DNA from: Spirogloea muscicola
Lineage: Eukaryota > Streptophyta > Zygnematophyceae > Spirogloeales > Spirogloeaceae
Direction of reading: 5' to 3'
Length of the DNA: 21,976 bases
Assembly: GCA_009602725.1 (NCBI GenBank)
Contig: WELB01000039.1
Location: 100,518 to 122,493, forward strand
The translations under genes were made by a program, and so were the position numbers. Positions 1-8,303 of the stretch are shown in pieces. How positions within the stretch are numbered: the stretch's first letter is position 1; each line of letters begins with the position of its first letter. Below the pieces are notes generated by a model. It searched no databases. It had not been told where the DNA came from and saw only the letters and a list, made by a program, of their open reading frames with translations.

Positions 1-306
1 GAGAGGGAGCCGGCAGCATTGAAGCCTGGCGAACCCTGCCGCCGCTCGATGGCCTCCCGGGCAAGCCGCTGGAGGAGATCCAACCAGCCACTGCCAAATG
101 CCCCGTGTACGTCAATGGCCAGTGCCGCGAAGGCATCGCCTGGAGGGTGGTCAGAGTACTTGCGCTCCTTACTCCGAGCCGCCAGAGCGACCGCGTGCCC
201 GACGAGCGTCGCGGACCTCGCGGGGTTGGCCGAATCAACGCAATCGGCAGTTACCACATCAGCGATGATGCGCGGACCTCCTCCGGGCGGGATGGCAACG
301 AGGTGA
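1..306 (-). mobile_element. Possible retroelement ORF fragment (C-terminal region), runs off the left edge
   Basis: The minus strand is open from about 306 to the window edge. It reads a segment with IIADVVTADCVDSANP, then a KERKYSD motif, then ALAIDVHGAFGSGWLDLLQR. A pattern of D-V-V/T, K-x-x-KY and F-x-x-L-A-x-D-x-x-G is typical of the C-terminal domain downstream of reverse transcriptase in many eukaryotic non-LTR-type elements; this is my recognition of the pattern and was not searched. No polymerase motif (YxDD) lies inside the window, so the element cannot be classified. The piece is GC-rich compared with the sequence after it, and it abuts a hairpin repeat at 306-363. It could instead be an unrelated GC-rich open frame. 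Confidence 0.35.
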
Positions 307-363
307 TAGGGGCTGGACAAGCCAGCCCAAAAAAGAATGAACAAAGAACAATAGGGGGCCAGA
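306..363 (+). repeat. Hairpin repeat, copy 1
   Basis: A roughly 57-bp module begins ATAGGGGCTGG and ends GGGGGCCAG, with AGAATGAACA in the middle. It contains a 7-bp stem: GGGCTGG at 310-316 pairs with CCAGCCC at 322-328 around a 5-base loop. A closely similar module lies at 21775-21832 on the same strand. Confidence 0.6.
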
Positions 364-591
364 GGAAGCCAGATGAATACCGGTCCGATGAGACTACTAG
401 AAGGACTTGATATGAGGATCGACTTGAAATGAGGTGCAGAAGTCTGGCGAGTCGCATATTCTCACATCCTTGTCCTTTTCCGAGTGCAGTCCCTACTCCT
501 GTCGACTTGTAAGTCATGGACTGGTGCTCGGAGACGTCAGGTCCACATCGAGTGCCTCTCTGAAAGCGCTCTGAACCTTGTCCATGCTTTT

Positions 592-632
592 CGAGCTGGC
601 TTTTCACAGCCCCTATCCTCAATGGGCGAGCC
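592..632 (-). repeat. Hairpin repeat, copy 2 (inverted)
   Basis: Read on the minus strand, 607-631 gives the module GCTCGCCCATTGAGGATAGG followed by GGCTG. It differs at one base of 25 from 21760-21784 on the plus strand. The stem is weaker here (GAGCTG against CAGCCC). A poly-C run follows at 631-637. Confidence 0.6.
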
Positions 633-739
633 CCCCCTTTTTCACAGCCCTCGCCCCTCGGAAAAGCTTGCTTCTTTTACGCTGTAGTCTCTTGCATAGC
701 TGTGTGATTCTAGTGCTGTTTGGCCCTTTGCACCTGGTC

Positions 740-771
740 CATTCTTTCTGGGCTGGCTTTTCACAGCCCTC
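740..771 (-). repeat. Hairpin repeat, copy 3 (inverted, shorter)
   Basis: GGGCTG at 750-755 pairs with CAGCCC at 764-769 around an 8-base loop. On the minus strand the sequence after the stem is AGAAAGAATGGAC, matching the AGAATGAAC part of copies 1 and 4. The loop sequence differs between copies while the stem is kept. Confidence 0.5.
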
Positions 772-950
772 TGTGAATTTGCTGAGGTAAATTATCAACT
801 AAGTAATGTCATAATAGGGAGGTCGTTGCCTGCGAGCGTTTCCTTTGAGCGATTGAGCAGCAGAGCTGACTAAAGGCCTGTGCTGACGAGAAGGCAGCCA
901 TAGCATGTTGAAGGCTCCTTACAAGATGACGGCCAAGGAACCCTGTAGTC

Positions 951-3900
951 TCATAATGAAAAATACAGCGATGTAAATATGCTGCTAATGACAATGATGC
1001 CGCACATTATGGCCATGGCATGTGCAAAGCTAAGGGGGTCAATGCCCAGCCATGCAGGCAGAGCAGTCACAGGCTTCTCGACACTTGTGTGCTGCATGAC
1101 CACACTCGGGGCGCCACTGGAGCCATGCCCGATTCCACCGTTGTGATGCATACATGGACCTCCATTCCGTCTGCTGCAGTCATCAGTATCGTCAGCTTCA
1201 CTTGAACATTCTCGAAGGGCCTCAACCTCCACCACAGTAGCTCTACGAGCTTGCAAGGCCTCGGCAGGACCCTCACGAAGTAGTGGCTGGGCCATAACAT
1301 GGTTCAGGGACGCCCCTTCCCTGTGTACTGAGTTTGGGCACGATTGGCTGCATGCTTGTACAGTCGAGTAACGCAGGAGAGCTGCTCTGTACAAGAGTGC
1401 TGGCACAATCAGATTGATGGTGCCCTGGAACAATATAGCCACCCAGTTGCAAAATTGCACAAGAATCTGCATGTTATACACAATGCTGAAGCCCTTGTCA
1501 ATGCAGGTTCAAGCCAATTGCCTCACCAGACAAGTAACTGGCAAGCTGAGGAGACCTCCGCAAGCGAGACTAGTCAGTAATCTGAAAAGCCTCAGCGATG
1601 AGGTGGTAGCTAAAAACCTGAGCTTGATAGCAGAACGCTGTGATGACCCAGGGGGCCACCACAGCAGCCAGGAAGGCTCCTTTGTGTCCAAGCAATCCCC
1701 CATTGTGTAAGTTGTACCGTACCATGATTGACAAGACCGGAATTCCAGGAACATAACCAAAGATGCCCCACATGTACACCGATGCTTCTGTAAGACGTGG
1801 TATCTGCAGCAGGGAATTGCAATCAGCAGATTGTGTCCCGGTATTGATAGCAATATGAGATTGGATGCTAAAAGCTGCCAGCACAAGTCAATGTAACGAG
1901 GACAAGAAGAGCAGCCACTGAATACATACGCAGAGTACCTGTCAGTAATTTAACACATGCTTGTTTGTCAGCTTTTACCTTAGCTGTGGTACATGTTGTC
2001 CCTGGTCCGACTCGCTTAGTGAGGACATTGAGGATGTTCTCGGTCCCTGAAATGGGGTGCCCTTCTTTGTCTAGTAGATTGTACGCCCACGCTCCTAAAA
2101 GGCCTGAAGCAACGGGCCGCAGGGTTGATTCAATGTAGCTGAAAACAGAGAAGCCCATCACTCTAGCATGGTCTCAAATGAGCTTGCTGGCAGGACCACA
2201 GCTCACATCAACGGACAGGCAGTATACCCAAGAGAACGTTCAAGGTTACTCCTGCAGTGGCTGGCGCCCACACTGCAGTATTTACATTGACGCCTGGCCT
2301 CTTCTCATTGGCCCATGATGGTATAGTGCTCACGTAGGAGTAGGAGAAGACACAAACACCTATCACCTGGTGTGAGTAGCAATCAGAGAGCAATCATGGG
2401 CTGCAATTGAGTAACAGCTTAGAGGCAGATCAGCTAATCAACCATGGTGGAACATTGCAAGCAGCTTGCCCTATGGACCTGGGCTATTAGAATCACAACA
2501 TGCCATCTGTCAGGCTCACAAGCTCCTGCTGAGATACCATTACTAAGATCTGTGTTCTTCTACAATTTTCAAGTTCGAGCACTCCTGGAATACATTTGGG
2601 CTTGAGCTCTGCTTGGGTGATTGTTTAATGTCCACGAGACTCTCAAAGACAACAGAAGCTGGGGACGAGCAAGGGCTCTCATTGAGCAGCAATGCCCCAT
2701 GGACCCAATGAGGAAAAGAGCAGGCAAGAGCAACATGCCTGGGAAATATCCAGGCCCCAGAAAGGGGTTCTTTGAGGCCCATTATCTGGGCAGTACGACT
2801 GAAATCCAGGCCACAAATTCGTGATAAATTGCCCAATGAATTCCAGCGAGAAGACTAGTTGGGCCACCATGCTCAGCCACTGAAAGCTCATGTTGTCATC
2901 TAGATTCAGGGTCCCAAATGGCACGCATATCACCATGCATGCCAGAAACCTGCACAATGCCAGCCGTTCACCTTCAAACATTGTGGAATAAGAGGGAGAA
3001 GAGGCTAGGCTTGATAAAGCAGCCAGACTTGCTCGGTGTCTAGATTGTACCCGAGGGATATGACTGAAGTCTTGCAGGAGCCAGAGCTATCTAACCCCCA
3101 CTGACATCCACTTGTTTCGAACATGCTGGCTGTGTACTTGGGTGGCCATGTATAATAGTCCAAGCCATAAGTCTTCCCAAACATTCTGTGAATGGTGGCG
3201 TCGAGGACCTGAGACAACGTAGACAATATCTGAATATATAAGACAGTGCACTAAGAAGTCTTCATGGTCGTTGCGAGGTGCTTTTTGCCTAGACTGTCTA
3301 CAATGAGCAGCACCAAATCATCACGTAGTACTCAAACGCATGAACCTGAAGACACAATTCTGACTTGCTCACCTGTGATGTAACGATCATGGCAGCGATG
3401 TTGGATGCCAGGAGACCTGCATTGAATCCAACCTGCAAGTGTGAAAGTACTTCTCAGTAATCTGCTGCACATCAAACAACTGCCTCTGAAGTCGACTATT
3501 GAGATGGAAGCACACAATTGAAGGGTCGTCTACAGCAGCCAGCTCAAGCCAGCTTAATACCTGAGCTGCTAGGTACCAGTGCTTGCCAAAGTAGTGCCGT
3601 ACAACACTGCAGTACTCGTACCTCTGCCCAAAGCTCTTGTTTCCAGGAATCAATTGCATGGATTCACAGATCATTGTAGCCGAGAAGCTGCTAATGATGT
3701 ACATTGCAAGGAGTCCAAGGGTAGGAAGAAACCAGCCCGCCTCCTGGTAAAGCAGCGGTAGCACAACCATTGCTGGGCCTGTGATATTGTTAAAGTTCAG
3801 CACACAGGACCTGCATTACAAGAGACAGCCACGTTACTGCTGGGCCTGTGATATAGTTAAAGTTCAGCACACAGGACCTGCATTACAAGAGACAGCCACG

Positions 3901-4555
3901 TTACTGGCATGACCTTAGTGACATGGAACTGGCAGTTCACAGCTGATGTTTTTGTGCTGTTGCTCAGATCAGCATGATCACTCCAGAGCATGCTGGCCAG
4001 GACATGAGCACCCATCCAAAAGCAAGCACAAACCTGGGAGCTATCTGCCTTTCACAAGCAACCCTGTTTGCTACAGTACAAGATACGATCGAACAGCAAG
4101 ACTCGACCTGATTCTAGCAAGAGTGGGATCCTAATGCAGGAACTTCACCCTAGCAAGCCGATGGTTTTGGTCCCAAACCCCACACCATGGTGGTGCAGGC
4201 GCACGTCCATGGGATCGGCACTCTGGTAGCTACAACTCAGCCCTTCCGGTGGTGATATACCTGTCAAGACCAGCAGGATTTCAGTAGCTTACAATTTTGT
4301 AGCGGCAGAAAGGTATGTCTCAGCCCTCATCGGAAACCTCAACAACCGAGGCCTGCCAGAAAATAGCGCCTGAATTCCGACAGGCAAACGTAGGCGCAAG
4401 CACCAGCTGCGTTCCCCGCCCTGGAGACCAGCAGACCAATGCTCGAGAGAATTGCTATATCTGCCGATATGACCAATTCTTCGACAGGGAGCAGAAAACC
4501 ACGTGCCCCGCGGGTCTTCGTCGTCCTCCCTCGCGGCAGCATCATCAGGAGCCAT
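951..4555 (-). CDS. Amino acid/auxin permease (AAAP) family transporter, 9 exons, about 552 aa
   Basis: Predicted polytopic membrane carrier that moves amino acids across the plasma or an internal membrane, probably with protons; substrate unknown. Exons in transcript order: 4555-4500, 3810-3561, 3432-3373, 3208-3051, 2949-2739, 2366-2228, 2094-2012, 1803-1618, 1466-951 (stop TGA). Their summed length is a multiple of three. Family marks: LNFNNITGPAMVVLPLLYQEAGW opens the first membrane segment (ITGPA...AGW like the AAAP GAGILxLPxAF...GW); TIPSWANEKRPGVN follows a segment ending FSYSY; GIPVLSIMVRYNL lies near the C-terminal third; a final hydrophobic helix ends the protein. About 11 helices are visible. 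A long hydrophilic loop, encoded around 1390-1100 and rich in acidic residues, separates the last two helices. Exon 1 (acidic, MAPDDAAAREDDEDPRGTW) is the least certain: it fits by phase and gives GTW-SCVLN, but its donor GTTTTC is weak. The intron after exon 5 has a GC donor. The gene is divergent from QOR. Confidence 0.85.
3771..3904. repeat. 67-bp tandem duplication over a splice acceptor
   Basis: 3771-3837 and 3838-3904 are adjacent copies of one 67-bp unit; I see a single difference (GATATT against GATATA). On the minus strand each copy holds the intron 1 acceptor TGTAATGCAG and the first bases of exon 2 of the permease. The downstream acceptor (exon starting at 3810) gives the open frame. 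The upstream one (exon starting at 3877) would insert 67 bases and reach a TAA. Confidence 0.92.
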
Positions 4556-4702
4556 GCGAGGTGGCCAGAGAGGCGCCCAGGACGAGCGCTCGGCCGCGGG
4601 CCGCTACGCTGGCGCCAGGCCGAGGGCGAGCCCTCCGGCGGCGCCGGCCGCTGCTCTCCAACGTCGAAGCTGTGATGCCGGCCAGCAGGAGCGCGCGGCA
4701 GA

Positions 4703-4730
4703 CGCGGCGGCGGCGGAGGCGGCGGCGGCN
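4703..4730. repeat. GCG/CGG trinucleotide run ending in an N
   Basis: Interrupted CGG units (one GAG interruption) end at an ambiguous base at 4730. On the minus strand this is a CCG run about 150 bases upstream of the permease start codon. The N probably marks low-quality reads in the run. Confidence 0.8.
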
Positions 4731-5042
4731 GCCAGGCTGACGAGGCTCGCCGCCAGACTTGGCGGCGCCGCTGGATCTAGCGGTGGCGCGCGGCGCCCAG
4801 GCCGCCAGCCATGCGGCGCGGCCCGCTAAAGTGGCGGGGGCCTGCCGCCAGCTCCTCCCCCCCTGTTTGGCCACTTGGCCACTGAGCCCGTCAATCCGAA
4901 GTGGGTAATGGACGTCATCAGACGTGCTGGCCTCTGTACCTGGCCTCTTTGGCCTTCCAGATACACGAAAAGCTGCATTGGCCGGAAAGCCTGCGCGGGA
5001 CGCACAGTCGCCTCGGGCATTCCCCAAGTGCGTATTGCGCGT

Positions 5043-5069
5043 CGCCGCCGCCGCCGCCGCCGCCGCCGC
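5043..5069. repeat. Nine-unit CGC/CCG trinucleotide run
   Basis: Uninterrupted CGC units, about 350 bases upstream of the QOR start codon, in the CCG sense on the coding strand. Confidence 0.9.
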
Positions 5070-5305
5070 GGGCGACCTCTGCCTGGCCTCTGCGCGCGCT
5101 GTCTCGAGGGTAACGGCCTGGCGGCGGACGCACGCCGGGCTGCCCGCTCGCGTGCCTGGAGCGCTCCTGCTGGCTTGCCAGCGTCCGCGCCCTGCTTGCA
5201 CCCGTCATGAGCCACGCGACGGCGAGCTGTTGCAACAGCCCTGCCCTTCACACAGAAGCGTCGTCCAGACAGAAGCTTTGCCAGAGTCTGTATCTGGCTG
5301 TCAGC

Positions 5306-5320
5306 ATTATCGATGATAAT
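5306..5320. promoter_or_regulatory. AT-rich palindrome upstream of QOR
   Basis: ATTATC and GATAAT flank a GAT spacer, about 100 bases before the QOR start. It stands out as AT-rich in a GC-rich region. It could be a protein-binding site or part of the 5' UTR; no function is shown. Confidence 0.25.
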
Positions 5321-5420
5321 CGGTCATTATTGATAGCACAGTCTTGACTGTCTAAATTCTTGCAGGCTGTTGGGGCCTGCATCTGCCAATCACTCGACAT
5401 ACACTGCTGAAGGCTGCACC

Positions 5421-7767
5421 ATGCGCGCGCTCGTCTGTCGCCGTCTTGGCAACCCAGCAGGGCCGCTGTCCGCGGAGGTGAGAGTGCAGTCATCTGTTAG
5501 GCAGAGCGCCTGCAGCATGGCGTGCCGTCGTGCTAAGTCCCAGATGCTGCGTGACCTTGTGCTACCTTCGCCTTCCCGTGCCCGCTCGACACCACTTTCA
5601 AGCTGTCAGTCAAGCCCACCTTAGGTCGGATATTTGGGCTGCCAGTAACCTAGTGCAGTAGGTGCAGGCAGAGGCACAACAAGATGGTCGTTGTGATTCT
5701 GCTGTGCGAGTTGCCGAGCAGGACTCGGTTCTAAGCCTAGAGGAGGACTTTCCCCGCCCGGAAAGGCTGCCGCACGAGAGTTCCGTTCGCATAAAGGTTG
5801 CTGCTGCTAGCATCAACTTTGCAGATGCTCTGATCATCATGGGCAAGTACCAGGTAAGCTCCACTCTGCAGATTGCTTGTGTACCTTGTCCACGCATTCA
5901 AAACCTTCTGTGCTTAGTCTTACAGAATCTTCAACACCTTAATAGCACCAAGAAGCAATCAAGAAGCAGCTGTTGCCTGTTTTTTCTGCTTATCGCTGAG
6001 CCGTGCGAGTCAGTAGGATTTGTCTGGTCAAGTCCCGCTGCGGTGCATGAGTCATTTCCTTATTTTGTTGTCTTCTGATCCTTCACAAGTATATCACTAA
6101 TTGTCGGCTTCTGACCACTAGTGCAACTTGCTGATCTAGGAAAGGCCGACCCTCCCTTACGTCCCTGGGTCTGAGGTTTCAGGAGTTGTGCTGGAGGTTG
6201 GGGCCAATGTGAAGAGCGTCAAAGCAGGTGACAGAGTGTGCGCAGTGACAGGAGGCGGCGGCTACGCGGAGGAGGTATTTGCTGACGAGGCAGCTGTGTA
6301 AGCATTGAGACTCCAGTCCTGCAGTTTGGATTGCTGCTGGTGGGGATTCGATTTTTGACTTCTCCTTGCGTGTCCAGCATCCCAGCTTAATTTCCAAATT
6401 TTTAGAGCATGAGCATATTATCAAACCTATGTTGAGCTTGCCATGTAGCACCATGGATCTCGTGCAATGGCCAGCTGATAATGTCCTTCGCAATTTTCCA
6501 GCTTTCCCCTTCCAGAGAAGTGCGACTTGCTGCCTTCTGCTGGATTGCCGGTAGCATTCGGCACTTCTCATGTTGGGCTCATCCACAGAGCTGGGCTGCA
6601 AGCAGGACAGGTGATCTATTCCAGAGCACCATCTTATCATGATGTGCATGTGCAGAGAGCGAGAAAGGTCTGATACAAACACACAGCAGATTGTGTTGCA
6701 AGTTACTGGTAATGCAAATAGTTCCCTTAAGCTGCAAGTGGGCTACTACTTTAGGCTTACTGGACATGTTCATGCAGGTGCTTTTGGTGCTAGGAGCAGC
6801 TGGAGGGGTTGGGCTTGCAGCTGTACAAATCGGGAAGCTATTCGGGGCTGTGGTAATTGCTGCTGCCAGGTCAGGCTGCCGCCAGATTTACCTGGATTTA
6901 CCTGGATTTACCTGGATAGTGCCCTTAAGCAAGTCCACTGCTCCACAAGTGACAGGGACACATTGTGTTAGCTTTCAATTCAAAGCTGTCTAGGCTGCGC
7001 ACAGTACCCATCAGTAGAGTGACGTCCTTGCACTCGCTGTGATAGCAGAGGACAGGAGAAGGTGGCTCTGCTTGAGAGCATTGGAGCTGATTGTGCTATT
7101 GATACTGGCAAAACGAACTTGCACGAAAGTGTCAAAGAGTTCCTTCGACTCCGGAAGCTGAGGGGCGTTGACGTTCTCTACGATCCAGTGGGAGGGTCTC
7201 AGTTCAAGGAGGCTTTGAGGCTCCTCAACTGGGGCGCTCAGGTCGTGATTATCGGCTTTGCAAGTGGAGACATACCGAGCATACAGGCCAACATTGCCCT
7301 GGTGAAGGTAACCTACTGTCCAGTCACTCCAGTCACCTTGAAGCTGCAAGTCAGCATATTTAGGTGTAAGCCTTCTGATTTTCAGGCATATTGTGTGGAT
7401 CAGTGGGAGGCCTTACGCGGTTGGGTTTGTGGCAGAATCTGACGATTCATGGGCTATTCTGGGGAAGCTATATGAAGAACAACCCGTCCGTCCTGCGCCG
7501 TAGTATGACACAGCTTCTCCAGTGGCTGGCAGACGGTTACCTCACCGTAAATATCTCTCACTGCTACGAGCTATCTGAGGTAAAGGGCATGGCATCTGAA
7601 TGGCCTGCCTCTCCAGAAGAGGGTCTGTGCACCTCATCAGCATCTGCTGGCTGGGCTTTCATCCATGTGTCTTTTATTGACAGGCTGACAAGGCGTTTCA
7701 AGCACTGCTGCATCGCAAAGCGATTGGCAAGGTTGTTTTCAAAATTGGTGCACCAGCAAAGCTCTGA
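5421..7767 (+). CDS. NADPH:quinone oxidoreductase-like MDR protein, 8 exons, 362 aa
   Basis: Zinc-free medium-chain dehydrogenase/reductase of the quinone oxidoreductase (zeta-crystallin, COG0604) type, expected to reduce quinones or reactive carbonyls with NADPH. Exons: 5421-5477, 5668-5853, 6140-6297, 6502-6610, 6778-6869, 7049-7307, 7436-7579, 7684-7767. All phases join and the total is 1,089 nt including TGA. Start MRALVCRRLG at 5421 is the usual family start. Motifs in order: INFADALIIMGKYQ and PYVPGSEVSGVV (catalytic domain, about residues 60-95), AVTGGGGYAEEV (about 120), the Rossmann fold GAAGGVGLAAVQIGK (about 176-190), VDVLYDPVGG, VIIGFASGDIPSI, GLFWGSY and C-terminal HRKAIGKVVFKIG. 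No structural-zinc cysteine cluster is present, as expected for QORs. Length matches the family (320-360). No clear transit peptide is seen, so cytosolic location is the default. It is convergent with MSH1. The exon 2 acceptor (GTGCAG at 5662-5667) is the least certain junction. Confidence 0.93.
6885..6914. repeat. Three tandem 10-bp units in QOR intron 5
   Basis: GATTTACCTG occurs three times in a row, followed by GAT. It lies 15 bases past the exon 5 donor. No function is apparent. Confidence 0.9.
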
Positions 7768-8303
7768 GAGCTCTGGAAGAAAGTGCAAGCAAACAAATGC
7801 AGTTCCACCACGGATCTACCACAGTACAGGCCTGTGACAATGCAAGCAAGAGGCCCATTGCCCATGGCCTCTCACCTCTTACTTGCACCCGACATCTTAG
7901 CTGCATCTCCAAAGCACGTTCTCAGTGGAAGATCATAGCAATCTTTTGCGCGTGCAATAGCAGTGCATCATTCAAGTGATCTCCTAGATCCTGCCATGGA
8001 CATGCAAGCTGTAGTGTGACGGTTCTTCTTTTTGCCATCCAGCTTTGCTGTGAGTAGAGCTGATTTGAGAATATCTTGACCAGGCCATGGCATCCGAGCT
8101 TTTTTGGATTGCTTCTGCTGCCGTCAAACCTAGCAATGATGGCCTTGCAATGGGCAATGGCACACTATCATTTAGACAGACACTTAGCTCTGGCGCAAAT
8201 TGTCTTAGCTACGCAAGACACACCTAAGTCACAGAAGGTGGTGATACACAAGTAAGACCTAAGCTAGACCAACAGTAAGCGGCGCGTTCAAGTGACAGGA
8301 TTC
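7768..8303. other. Convergent 3' spacer between QOR and MSH1
   Basis: This holds the 3' UTRs of two genes transcribed toward each other. I found no TGTAA poly(A) signal for QOR in it and no recognisable gene or RNA. The 60-aa open frame near 7797 lacks any motif. Confidence 0.5.

Larger units (their letters stand above)
307..950. other. Spacer between the left-edge element and the permease 3' end
   Basis: Apart from the three hairpin repeats no gene is recognised; the open frames here are short and lack motifs. A TTACA at 919-923 is TGTAA on the minus strand, the usual chlorophyte poly(A) signal, and lies about 28 bases after the permease stop codon. It could serve as its polyadenylation signal, but the implied 3' UTR would be short. 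Confidence 0.4.
4556..5420. promoter_or_regulatory. Bidirectional promoter / 5' region shared by permease and QOR
   Basis: The 865 bases between the two divergent start codons are GC-rich and contain no convincing gene; the open frames are products of composition. A GCG/CGG run at 4703-4729 ends in an N at 4730 and reads as CCG on the permease strand. A run of nine CGC units lies at 5043-5069 and reads as CCG on the QOR strand. A bZIP-like ACGT core, GACGTCAT, is at 4911-4918, and an AT-rich palindrome ATTATC-GAT-GATAAT is at 5306-5320. No TATA box is obvious on either strand. Promoter function is inferred from position. Confidence 0.5.

Noticed and set aside
2739-2836. Apparent frameshift in the permease, suggested by GLDFSRTAQIMG in a second frame
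   Set aside because: The first frame continues to RTPFWGLDISQ and splices in phase through a GC donor, so no frameshift is needed.
4315-5316. Overlapping open frames on both strands rich in Ala, Arg, Gly and Pro
   Set aside because: They follow the CGG/CCG composition and overlap each other on opposite strands, with no motif. Only the short 4555-4500 segment was kept, because it joins the permease in phase.
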